Positions 1-6,480 are shown, numbered from the stretch's first letter. The stretch is 7,766 nucleotides of DNA from a bacterium (Candidatus Ratteibacteria) CG_4_9_14_3_um_filter_41_21 (GCA_002791075.1 PFWI01000107.1:1-7766), one strand, 5' to 3'. Notes: generated by a model from the letters alone, not told the origin. Numbers and translations: made by a program.

Positions 1-1
1 T

Positions 2-1012
2 GATACTGACATTGACCTGGATTTAGCCTATATTAAACTTAGTGATATGTTTTTTCCTGGGCTTTCAGCAACCATTGGTCGCCAGGAAATTATTCTTGGT
101 GAAGGATTTGTTGTTGGTGACCTCAACGGCTTTGCTCCGGGAGCAGTTAATGCCGGCGATTTAAGTTCTCGACTCTCCACCGATGCTCTCAGATTTGACT
201 ATAAGTTGGCAACAGTTCCTTTAACCTTAATCGGATTTGTTGCCAAGATTGCCGAAACTTATGCAACCATTACCGATGGAGATGTTGGTCTTGACCAAGA
301 CCTCTATGGCATCAATGCCAATTATCAGGTGCCAACCGCTGAGGTGGAAGTCGAAGGTTACTTTGTATCCTTAAACAACGCCCATGCAACAAAGAATAGT
401 GCCAACGAACTCAGCATTCCCACCTTCGGTCTTCACTGTGTCCACAATGTAGCAGCCGTTCCTGGATTCTCCTGGAAAGGAGAAATTGCCGGTCAGTGGG
501 GCAAAACTGCTGGCCTGGACAACAAGGGCTATGCCGGCTATTTAGGTGCTGAGTATGGCTTCCAGAATGTTGCCTGGGAACCCAAGGTTGGTCTTACCTA
601 CTACCACTTCTCTGGTGACAATGATGCTACCGATAACACTGATAACGCCTGGAATCCCCTCTTTCCCGATGCAGCAGGAGACAGAATCGGAACAATCGTT
701 GATGCTTCAGGGTTAGCTGGGTTTGGTCAACAGTCCAACATGCAGGTGATTAAACTTTCCGGCTCGATTCAGCCTACAGAGAAAATTAGCCTCAGTTTAG
801 ACTGGTTTAATGACCGGTTGATAAAAACTGCCGCTGGAGCGAAGAAAGAACTGGGAAACGAAATTGACATCAATCTTGGTTATGCTTACAGTGAGGACGT
901 GGAGTTTGCTCTTACCTTCGGTTACTTCGTTAGAGGCAGTGCCATCAAGAATGCGGTTGCTGATAGTGCCGATGCGATGCAGGTTGTAGGGAGTGTATCG
1001 GTTACCTTCTGA
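2..1012 (+). CDS. Outer-membrane beta-barrel porin, alginate-export-like (5' end outside window)
   Basis: The reading frame is open from base 2, and the residues before the first Met (DTDIDLDLAYIKLSD) continue the same protein style, so the real start lies upstream. About 336 residues are visible. They form alternating polar/aromatic stretches typical of amphipathic beta-strands and end in SVSVTF with a terminal Phe, the usual signal recognised by the BAM outer-membrane assembly machinery. The motif GRQEIILGEGFVVGD near the visible start resembles the alginate-export/porin barrel family, in which an R-Q-E segment sits in an early strand. The protein probably sits in the outer membrane as a substrate channel. 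The family assignment comes from motif style only and the substrate cannot be read from the sequence. No clear terminator follows the stop codon. Confidence 0.72.
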   Translation, partial: DTDIDLDLAYIKLSDMFFPGLSATIGRQEIILGEGFVVGDLNGFAPGAVNAGDLSSRLSTDALRFDYKLATVPLTLIGFVAKIAETYATITDGDVGLDQDLYGINANYQVPTAEVEVEGYFVSLNNAHATKNSANELSIPTFGLHCVHNVAAVPGFSWKGEIAGQWGKTAGLDNKGYAGYLGAEYGFQNVAWEPKVGLTYYHFSGDNDATDNTDNAWNPLFPDAAGDRIGTIVDASGLAGFGQQSNMQVIKLSGSIQPTEKISLSLDWFNDRLIKTAAGAKKELGNEIDINLGYAYSEDVEFALTFGYFVRGSAIKNAVADSADAMQVVGSVSVTF

Positions 1013-1069
1013 GGAAAGGATAGAATAATAAAAAGGGTGCTTTAGTATTAGATTAGCTAAAGACGATTG

Positions 1070-1160
1070 TTATCAAAATAAATAGCAATTTACTTTGATA
1101 AATAAGGGCTTATCAAAGGTAACTTATATAAGCTTACTCGTTATCAAAATATATTTGATA
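1070..1160. repeat. Cluster of five TTATCAAA motifs in both orientations, possible operator
   Basis: The octamer TTATCAAA occurs at 1070-1077, 1110-1117 and 1141-1148. Its reverse complement TTTGATAA is at 1094-1101, and TTTGATA is at 1154-1160. The last pair forms a 7-bp inverted repeat with a 5-nt spacer. The block is AT-rich and lies directly before the Fic-gene remnant, whose encoded C-terminus is a winged helix. One reading is that this was the operator region of the original Fic gene, bound by its own winged helix. That role is inference; only the motif cluster is seen. The rest of 1013-1158 holds nothing else I recognise. Confidence 0.5.
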
Positions 1161-1557
1161 TTTCTTTGAAAGATACAGGAATGAGTACTACGATCTGCTT
1201 CTTGGGGTTAGCCAAATAGGTAATTGGGATGCATGGTTAAAATATTTCATTCGTGGAGTTGCAAAACAATCAAAAATTGCCGAAGAAGCAGGACATAAGA
1301 TTTTAGATCTGCAAAAGAAATATCGCCAAGAACTTCAGAAAGAATCGGTCTCTACGCCAGTTTTTCAGTTGTTAGATATGCTATTTTTGAATCCATTTGT
1401 CAGTTTGCCTGGAATAAGTGATTACTTGAAGATAACCTGGCCTACTGCCAAAGCATCGGTTGACAAACTTCTAAAATTGAGAATTCTTAAAGAAGTCTCT
1501 GGCCGTAAGCGCAGTCGAATTTATTGTGCCAAAGAACTTCTTGATATCCTCGCTTAA
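1159..1557 (+). pseudogene. Fic-family protein, C-terminal remnant with winged helix (5' part deleted)
   Basis: The frame is open from 1159 to the TAA at 1555-1557 (132 residues), with an in-frame TGA just before it at 1156-1158. It begins with YFFERYRNEYYDLL and continues with GNWDAWLKYFIRGVA, which match the segment following the catalytic core in Fic-domain AMP-transferases. The last ~65 residues (from VFQLLDMLFLNPF through SGRKRSRIYCAKELLDIL) form the winged-helix domain common at the C-terminus of this family. The catalytic motif HPFxxGNGRxxR and everything N-terminal to it are absent. Upstream sequence turns at once into the TTATCAAA block, so a deletion has probably joined the promoter region to the 3' end. 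The only in-frame starts are a TTG at 1369 and an ATG at 1378, which would give a ~60-aa winged-helix peptide; expression is doubtful. It converges with hypE, leaving 12 nt between stop codons. Confidence 0.72.
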
Positions 1558-1569
1558 GATTTTGAACTC

Positions 1570-2613
1570 TTAGCAGATCCGGGGCAATTGGTCACCTACT
1601 AACATATCAATGATACGACTGCCTCTGATCTTTGTTTTCATGATAACCTTTCCGCCTGGAGCTTTGGTTACCTCCCCGATAATCCGGCTTTCTTTTCCCA
1701 AAGGGTCTTGACGCATTGCTTTGAGGACAACCTCGGCATCCTTTCCGGATACAATTACTACTACCTTTCCTTCGTTAGCAATATAAAGGGGATCAAAGCC
1801 CAGGAGTTCGCAGGCCGCTCTTACTTCCTTTTTTACAGGAATATCCTTCTCATTAATTAAAATGCCAAAATTCATTCCACCCGCAATCTCATTTAAGGTG
1901 GCGGCCAATCCTCCCCGCGTGGGATCACGCATAAATTTGATTCCGCAGAGCGCCGCAGAGCGCCGCAGATTAATAATTCTCTGGATTAAATTAGTTAATG
2001 GCGCGCAATCACTGCTGATTTTGGCTTGAAAATTAAACTCTCCTCTTGCGGCTAAAATAGCCAGACCATGTTCACCGATAGAGCCATTGACAATGATTTT
2101 ATCCCCGGGGATGATGGTCTCTTTGCTGAGATTAATCTTCTTTCGTAACCCCAAGCCCGCGGTATTAATAAAAAGTTTATCAAGGTTTCCCTTTTCCACC
2201 ACTTTAGTATCACCGGTAACAATCTTCACGTCTTCATCCCGAGCAATCTTCGCCATAGATTCGGTTATTCTTTTTAGAACTTCGTACTCTAAACCCTCTT
2301 CAATGATAAGTGCACAGGAGATATAGCGGGGTTTGGCACCAACTACCGCAAGGTCATTAATTGTCCCGCAAATTGCCAATTTCCCGATATCTCCTCCGGG
2401 GAAGAAAAGAGGATTGACCACATAGGAATCGGTAGTGAAACAAAGCGAGGAATTATTTTTGGGTAGGAATTCGACAACGGCGGAATCGGAAAGTTCATTT
2501 AGAATTTCATTGGCAAATTTCTCTTGAAAGAGTTCCTTAATAAGCCGATGCATCAATTTACCACCGCCGCCATGGGCTAATGAAATACGCTGACTACCGC
2601 TATTTTTTTTCAT
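1570..2613 (-). CDS. hypE: Hydrogenase maturation protein HypE (carbamoyl dehydratase)
   Basis: HypE uses ATP to dehydrate the carbamoyl group that HypF places on its C-terminal Cys, giving an enzyme thiocyanate whose cyanide goes to the HypC-HypD iron scaffold. The 347-residue product has the family landmarks: HGGGGK near residue 14, TTDSYVV at 60-66, TGDTKVV at 133-139, RDPTRGGLA around 229-237, NEGKVVVIV around 280, and the invariant C-terminal PRIC with the acceptor Cys as last residue. I chose the ATG at 2613-2611 because the conserved family start follows it closely. An upstream in-frame ATG at 2667 would add 18 residues unlike the family and overlap hypD by 68 nt. With the chosen start the overlap with hypD is 14 nt, which suggests translational coupling. 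Residues ~217-225 (RRSAALCGI), just before DPTRGG, come from a short repeat and look inserted. Confidence 0.95.
   Translation of the reverse strand: MKKNSGSQRISLAHGGGGKLMHRLIKELFQEKFANEILNELSDSAVVEFLPKNNSSLCFTTDSYVVNPLFFPGGDIGKLAICGTINDLAVVGAKPRYISCALIIEEGLEYEVLKRITESMAKIARDEDVKIVTGDTKVVEKGNLDKLFINTAGLGLRKKINLSKETIIPGDKIIVNGSIGEHGLAILAARGEFNFQAKISSDCAPLTNLIQRIINLRRSAALCGIKFMRDPTRGGLAATLNEIAGGMNFGILINEKDIPVKKEVRAACELLGFDPLYIANEGKVVVIVSGKDAEVVLKAMRQDPLGKESRIIGEVTKAPGGKVIMKTKIRGSRIIDMLVGDQLPRIC
1943..1970. repeat. 10-bp tandem repeat inside hypE
   Basis: The unit CCGCAGAGCG occurs at 1943-1952 and 1953-1962, with an 8-base partial copy at 1963-1970. On the coding strand it reads CTGCGG-type units and encodes RRSAALCGI in HypE, between a helix and the conserved DPTRGG motif. 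Typical HypE proteins have a shorter loop here, so about five residues look added. The CTGCG core recurs in the 23-bp tandem repeat inside hypF. Confidence 0.75.
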
Positions 2614-3679
2614 CTGCGTATTTAAAATAGGTCGAACAGGTTCCCTCGGAAGAAACCATGCAGGCACCTAAAGGGTCCTCGGGAGTGCAACGAGTTCCAA
2701 AGGAAGGACAATCGGGAGGATAATTCAGGCCTTTAAGAATTTTATCGCAGATGCATCCGGGCAAGATATCTGAGGATTTTTCTATGCGGAGATTGAATTT
2801 TCTTTCTGCATCGTGGTTCTCAAATTTTTTCTTCAGCCTCAACCCGGATTTTGGTATATTTCCTAAACCCCTCCAATTAGAATCGCAAATTTCAAAAACT
2901 TCTTCCATTTTTTTTATCGCCATTAAATTCCCTTCCGGCTTGACCGCTCTGGTATATTCAATTTCTACATTATTCCTTTTTTCTTTTATCTGTTTTAAGA
3001 GCAGAAAAATTCCATAAAGAATATCGATGGGCTCAAAACCTGTAATGACGATTGGCCGGTTATATTCTTTAGCCATTTTTCTATAGGGTTCAGACCCTAT
3101 TATCGTAGATACATGTCCGGGAGCAATAAATCCATCGATTTTACATTCACCACTGATTAATAAGGCTTCCATCGCTGGCGGAATTAATCGGTGAGAGCAA
3201 ATAATAGAAAAATTTGAAGGCGCATCGTTCAAAATCACCACTGCCGTGGAAGGAGCGGTTGTTTCAAATCCGATGGCACAATGGACAATTTCCAAATCTT
3301 TCTTTTCTTTAGACAATTCTATGGCATCCTGAATAGAATAAACAACCTTTACTTTTCCACCAAGAACCCTAACCTTGGTTAGAGAGCTTTTTGAACCAGG
3401 AACTCGAAGCATATCTCCAAAAGTTGTTATGAGATGTCCTTTTAAAGCTAACTCTATCGCTAAGTCAATCTCTGAATTGGGTGTACAACAAACCGGGCAT
3501 CCAGGGCCCGAGATTACCTCTAAATTTTGTGGCAGTAAATCTCTCAAGCCTGATTGAGCAATAACCTGTTCATGAGTGCCACAAACATGCATCAATTTGA
3601 AATGTTTGCCATCACTTAATCTTTTTATTCTTTCCGCTAATTTTTGAGCTATTTTCTCGTCTCTGAAAAAATCAAACAT
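2600..3679 (-). CDS. hypD: Hydrogenase maturation protein HypD (Fe-S scaffold for Fe(CN)2CO)
   Basis: HypD forms a complex with HypC on which the iron with two cyanides and one carbon monoxide is assembled before delivery to the hydrogenase large subunit. The 359-residue length is normal. Family motifs are intact: CGTHEQ at 33-38, GPGCPVC at 58-64, FGDMLRVPGS at 87-96, GFETTAP at 137-143, PGHVS at 187-191, and the C-terminal Cys-rich part with Cys 309, 311, 324, 331, 340 and 348 (CTPEDPLGACMVSSEGTC), which includes the [4Fe-4S] ligands. The ATG at 3679-3677 lies 20 nt after the hypC stop. No strong Shine-Dalgarno sequence is visible there, only an A/G-rich GAAAAG. The gene ends in a run of eight A's that contains the hypE start overlap. 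Unlike hypF and hypE, it holds no obvious inserted repeat. Confidence 0.97.
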   Translation of the reverse strand: MFDFFRDEKIAQKLAERIKRLSDGKHFKLMHVCGTHEQVIAQSGLRDLLPQNLEVISGPGCPVCCTPNSEIDLAIELALKGHLITTFGDMLRVPGSKSSLTKVRVLGGKVKVVYSIQDAIELSKEKKDLEIVHCAIGFETTAPSTAVVILNDAPSNFSIICSHRLIPPAMEALLISGECKIDGFIAPGHVSTIIGSEPYRKMAKEYNRPIVITGFEPIDILYGIFLLLKQIKEKRNNVEIEYTRAVKPEGNLMAIKKMEEVFEICDSNWRGLGNIPKSGLRLKKKFENHDAERKFNLRIEKSSDILPGCICDKILKGLNYPPDCPSFGTRCTPEDPLGACMVSSEGTCSTYFKYADEKK

Positions 3680-3699
3680 ATCTTTTCAACTACAGTACA

Positions 3700-3906
3700 C
3701 TAAAGAATCTTTAATAATCTCAAAGTTTTCTCAGCCTCTTTTTCATTTAATTTTTGGATGGCAAAGCCGGCATGAATTAACAGATAATCACCGATATTTA
3801 CATCTTTCAATAACTGCAGATTTGCTCTGCGTTTCACCCCGCCTAATTCAACCGTCCCTTCTTTATCCTTAATTTTGACAACCTTCATCGGTAAAGCTAA
3901 ACACAT
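3700..3906 (-). CDS. hypC: Hydrogenase maturation chaperone HypC
   Basis: The product is 68 residues, slightly short for the HypC/HybG family. It begins MCLALPMKV; Cys2 (exposed after Met removal) is the residue that binds HypD and the iron and later the hydrogenase large-subunit precursor. The small beta-barrel core with GDYLLIHAGFAIQKLNEKEA is also typical, including the conserved His in VHAGFA-like context. The start is well supported: AAGGAG at 3920-3915 lies 8 nt upstream of the ATG and overlaps the end of hypF, whose stop is 5 nt before this gene. The spacing indicates co-translation with hypF and hypD in one operon. Confidence 0.96.
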   Translation of the reverse strand: MCLALPMKVVKIKDKEGTVELGGVKRRANLQLLKDVNIGDYLLIHAGFAIQKLNEKEAEKTLRLLKIL

Positions 3907-3911
3907 ATTAT

Positions 3912-6416
3912 TTACTCCTTAAATTTAGCATTGGCGATAACGGCCTGACCTAAAGAGATACCGCCGTCATTTGTGGGAACTTGACGATGAAGATAAACCT
4001 TAAATCCTTCCTTAATTAGCCGATTAAAGGTTCTATCCAATAAGAAAATGTTCTGAAAAACCCCTCCGGAAAGAGCAACCTCATTGAGTTCAGAGTTCAT
4101 AGTTCGTAGTTTATAGTTTTGGTTAAAATCGGAGCGAATTTTCATACAGGTTTCTACTATCATTTCAACAATGGTATTGTGAAACTTAAAGGAGATCGCC
4201 CCAACAGGAACAGAGTGCTTAAGATCTTCTACTATTCCCATAATAATCTCCTTCGGTTTGATAATAAAAAATTTTTTTTCTTGCTCTATTCCGTATTTAT
4301 AACTTTTTACTTTAAACTTTGAACTTTGAACTGATTTTATTGCCATCTCCAACTCCATTGCCGCTTGCCCCTCATAAGTTATTTCGTCTCTTAAACCAAG
4401 AAGCGAGGAAACTGCATCGAAAAGCCGTCCCATACTGGAAGTAAGAGGAGAATTTATCCTCCGCTTAATCATCTTCTCTAAAACCGCCCATCTGCTTTTA
4501 TTCAATCGCGAGGTGAAATCCAGATTTAGCCGAAGGAATCCTTCTCCATAGGTCTCATAGAGGTAAGTAGCGGCCATTCGCCAGGGTTCCTTAATCGCTT
4601 GTTCGGCTCCGGGAAGAGGAAGATATTTAAGATGGGCTTTGCGTTCAAAATCTGCGTAATCAGCGATTAAAAATTCTCCACCCCAAATATTTCCATCCTC
4701 GCCATAGCCAGTTCCATCAAAGGCCACCCCGATAACCTTATGGTTATCTACTCCATTGTCCGCCAGACAGGAGACAATATGGGCATGGTGATGCTGGATA
4801 GGGATAGTTCGCAGTCTGGAGTTCATCGTTCGGAGACGGTGAGCATATTTGGTGGAGAGATATTCGGGATGAAGGTCATGAGCGATAATCGCCGGTTCGA
4901 TAGCAAACAATTTTTTAAAATGCTTCACGCTCTTCTCTAAGGCAACAAGGGTCTCCAAATTTTCCAAGTCCCCGATATGATGACTTATAAAAACCTCATT
5001 TCCTTTAGCAAGACAGAAGGTATTTTTAAGGTGTGCCCCACAGGCTAAAATTTCATTTTTAAAGATAAGCGGAACCGTCAGAGGAGAAGGTGCATATCCC
5101 CGGGAACGGCGAATAAGCATCTCTCTCTTCATAGGTAAAAATATTCTTGTTACCGAATCATCACAGCGGGTATAAATATCCCGATTGTGAAACAAAAAAT
5201 AATCGGCAATAGTGCTCAATCGAGAAACCGCTTCCTCATTTTCATAAGCAATGGGTTCTTCGCAAATATTACCCGAGGTCATTACCAGAACGGAAAGGGA
5301 TTCGTAGTTCGTAGTTCGTAGTTCATAGAATAAAAGATAATGAAGAGGAGTATAAGGGAGCATAAATCCAAGATATTTGTTATTAGGGGCAACCTGCTCT
5401 ACTATCTGCGACAATCTGCGTCTACTATCTGCGACAATCTGCGTCTTTTTCTTTAACAAAACAACTGGCCTTTTTACCGAAAGCAGTAGCTCCTCTTCCT
5501 CAGGTGAAACCTGACAGAATTTCTTGGCTATCTCCAAATCCCTGGCCATTAAGGCGAAGGGTTTGTTTTCCCGATATTTTCTCTGCCGTAAGTTTCTTAC
5601 TGCTTCTTCATTGAGGGCATCACAGGCTAAATGAAAACCACCCAACCCTTTTATGGCCACAATTTTTCCTTTTTTAAGCAACTTAACAGTTTCCTTTATT
5701 GCTCTTACACCTGAACTTTGCGTTTTGGGATTTGGTGTCATTGCGAGGAGTCCGCCTAGGGCGGACGACGTGGCAATCTCGAGATTGCTTCGCTTCGCTC
5801 GCAATGACAAGCGAGAGACCTCGCTCGCAACGACTTCATCGCTTTGAACTAATGTAACCTGTGGTCCACATTCAGGGCAGGCATTGGGCTGGGCATGGAA
5901 ACGCCGGTTAAGGGGGTCCTGGTATTCCTCCTGACATTGGGAACACATCATAAATTTCTCCATCGTGGTTTTATTCCGATCGTAAGGAATGTCTTTAATG
6001 ATCGTAAACCGTGGTCCACAATTGGTACAATTGAGGAAAGGATAAAGATATCGCCGATCGCCTGGAGAAGAGAGTTCTTCAAGACATTCTGGACAGGTAG
6101 CTATATCAGGTGAAATTTGCGTTTTTACCTGGGAATGGACAATACTGGGTAGAATCTCGAATTGTTTATCATTTTGCGGGGGTATTAAAGAAGTAGAGAG
6201 CCTGGTTATTTTCGCCTGAGGTGGAGGAAAGGACTTTAGACTCTTAAGAAAATCATCTACCTTTTCTGAATTGCCCTCTACTTCAATAACCACCCCTTCA
6301 GAGGTATTGGAAACCCAGCCGGCAAGATTTCCTCTTTTAGCGTAGCGATAGACCAGAGGCCGAAACCCAACCCCCTGAACGATACCGTTAATATTTACCC
6401 TAACCCTCTTAGCCAT
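3912..6416 (-). CDS. hypF: Carbamoyltransferase HypF with multiple repeat-encoded insertions
   Basis: HypF makes carbamoyl-AMP from carbamoyl phosphate and ATP and transfers the carbamoyl group to the C-terminal Cys of HypE. All domains are present in order. The acylphosphatase-like domain is at ~4-75 (GIVQGVGFRP). Two Cys4 zinc fingers follow (Cys108/111/130/133 and 158/161/180/183, each CX2CX18CX2C). A YrdC-like domain spans ~240-440 (KGLGGFHLACDA, MTSGNICEEPI), and a Kae1-like domain follows to the end (HHHAH at 542-546, GVAFDGTGYGEDG at 563-575, ALSGGVFQN at 781-789, TNDGGISLGQA at 815-825). At 834 aa the protein is about 85 longer than the usual ~750. The excess matches six repeat-coded stretches at residues ~195-227, 324-340, 363-372, 528-537, 696-705 and 767-776. 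All lie between motifs, all are in frame, and no catalytic residue is lost, so the enzyme is probably functional. It is the first gene of the operon, with a promoter match 36 nt upstream. Confidence 0.95.
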   Translation of the reverse strand: MAKRVRVNINGIVQGVGFRPLVYRYAKRGNLAGWVSNTSEGVVIEVEGNSEKVDDFLKSLKSFPPPQAKITRLSTSLIPPQNDKQFEILPSIVHSQVKTQISPDIATCPECLEELSSPGDRRYLYPFLNCTNCGPRFTIIKDIPYDRNKTTMEKFMMCSQCQEEYQDPLNRRFHAQPNACPECGPQVTLVQSDEVVASEVSRLSLRAKRSNLEIATSSALGGLLAMTPNPKTQSSGVRAIKETVKLLKKGKIVAIKGLGGFHLACDALNEEAVRNLRQRKYRENKPFALMARDLEIAKKFCQVSPEEEELLLSVKRPVVLLKKKTQIVADSRRRLSQIVEQVAPNNKYLGFMLPYTPLHYLLFYELRTTNYESLSVLVMTSGNICEEPIAYENEEAVSRLSTIADYFLFHNRDIYTRCDDSVTRIFLPMKREMLIRRSRGYAPSPLTVPLIFKNEILACGAHLKNTFCLAKGNEVFISHHIGDLENLETLVALEKSVKHFKKLFAIEPAIIAHDLHPEYLSTKYAHRLRTMNSRLRTIPIQHHHAHIVSCLADNGVDNHKVIGVAFDGTGYGEDGNIWGGEFLIADYADFERKAHLKYLPLPGAEQAIKEPWRMAATYLYETYGEGFLRLNLDFTSRLNKSRWAVLEKMIKRRINSPLTSSMGRLFDAVSSLLGLRDEITYEGQAAMELEMAIKSVQSSKFKVKSYKYGIEQEKKFFIIKPKEIIMGIVEDLKHSVPVGAISFKFHNTIVEMIVETCMKIRSDFNQNYKLRTMNSELNEVALSGGVFQNIFLLDRTFNRLIKEGFKVYLHRQVPTNDGGISLGQAVIANAKFKE
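4089..4116. repeat. Heptad tandem repeat F in hypF (4 x 7 bp)
   Basis: Four consecutive 7-bp units on the plus strand: TTCAGAG, TTCATAG, TTCGTAG, TTTATAG. In HypF (minus strand) they encode NYKLRTMNSE at residues 767-776, just ahead of the conserved ALSGG motif of the Kae1-like domain. The LRTMNS peptide also appears at residues 528-533 of the same protein. Confidence 0.8.
4302..4329. repeat. Heptad tandem repeat E in hypF (4 x 7 bp, GAACTTT type)
   Basis: Four units on the plus strand: ACTTTTT, ACTTTAA, ACTTTGA, ACTTTGA. They encode VQSSKFKVKS at HypF residues 696-705, after the YEGQAAMELE motif. The unit is the GAACTTT register. The GAACTAC-like units of the other hypF heptads lie on the minus strand, so this tract is a sister type in the opposite orientation. 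Confidence 0.75.
4808..4835. repeat. Heptad tandem repeat D in hypF (4 x 7 bp, degenerate)
   Basis: Units on the plus strand are TTCGCAG, TCTGGAG, TTCATCG and TTCGGAG. The tract encodes LRTMNSRLRT at HypF residues 528-537. These residues separate the LHPEYLSTKYA segment from the IPIQHHHAHI metal-binding motif, which are closely spaced in ordinary HypF. It is more diverged than the tract at 5301-5328 and so probably an older insertion. Confidence 0.7.
5301..5328. repeat. Heptad tandem repeat C in hypF (4 x 7 bp, nearly perfect)
   Basis: Three exact copies of TTCGTAG followed by TTCATAG on the plus strand. On the coding strand the unit is CTACGAA, which reads as the cyclic peptide LRTTNYE in any frame. 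It supplies FYELRTTNYE at HypF residues 363-372, between the conserved LPYTPLHYLLF and the LVMTSGN motif of the YrdC-like domain. Confidence 0.85.
5398..5443. repeat. 23-bp tandem duplication B in hypF
   Basis: Two identical 23-bp copies (5398-5420 and 5421-5443), followed by the first three bases of a third. Each copy contains two ATCTGCG cores. Because 23 is not a multiple of three, the copies are translated in different frames, giving TQIVADS then RRRLSQIVE at HypF residues ~325-340. The segment falls between RPVVLLKK and APNNKYLGFMLPYTPLH of the YrdC-like domain, in a loop that is shorter in typical HypF. The surrounding frame is preserved. Confidence 0.85.
5737..5834. mobile_element. 72-bp palindromic MITE/REP-like element plus partial second unit, inside hypF
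   Basis: Bases 5737-5808 are bounded by perfect 11-bp terminal inverted repeats (GTCATTGCGAG and CTCGCAATGAC). They contain a 6-bp-stem hairpin (5751-5765) and a perfect 16-bp palindrome (5773-5788). At 5819-5834 the terminal motif recurs as a diverged copy (GTCGTTGCGAGCGAGG on the minus strand). The element is translated in HypF as SLRAKRSNLEIATSS..., residues ~195-227, between the second zinc finger and the YrdC-like domain. The SLRAKRSNL signature is a familiar translated trace of a repeat dispersed in many bacterial genomes. At 72 bp it adds 24 codons without shifting the frame. It encodes no transposase, so any movement would depend on an enzyme supplied in trans. Confidence 0.8.
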
Positions 6417-6451
6417 TTCTCTATCTTAATATCCCTTAGATAAATTGCGCC

Positions 6452-6480
6452 ACTATACTATACGCTGTTTTCAGTAGCAA
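6452..6480 (-). promoter_or_regulatory. Probable sigma70-like promoter of the hypFCDE operon
   Basis: On the minus strand TTGCTA (6480-6475) is followed after 17 nt by TATAGT (6457-6452). The -10 box ends 36 nt before the hypF ATG, leaving a short leader of about 29 nt. No other gene intervenes. It is a match to the consensus only; no operator for an H2, metal or fermentation regulator was recognised. Confidence 0.5.

Noticed and set aside
1040..1062. Inverted repeat CTTTAG/CTAAAG after the porin gene as terminator
   Set aside because: The stem is only 6 AT-rich base pairs with an 11-nt loop and no following T run.
2087..2326. Open plus-strand frame opposite hypE
   Set aside because: It lies wholly inside hypE, has low-complexity composition and no family resemblance; it is the shadow of the coding strand. 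The same applies to plus-strand frames opposite hypD and hypF.
2614..2667. Longer HypE starting at the ATG at 2667
   Set aside because: The 18 added residues do not resemble HypE N-termini, and the overlap with hypD would be 68 nt.
4089..5443. Repeats in hypF as a possible CRISPR array
   Set aside because: Units are 7 or 23 bp, directly adjacent without unique spacers, scattered, and translated within a conserved gene.
5737..5834. Intein or extra domain within HypF
   Set aside because: The segment is far too short for an intein, has no splicing residues, and is fully explained by the palindromic repeat.
5653..5847. Plus-strand open frame containing VIARSPPRADDVAISRLLRFARND
   Set aside because: This is the reverse-strand reading of the palindromic repeat inside hypF, not a gene; the repeat is open in four of six frames.
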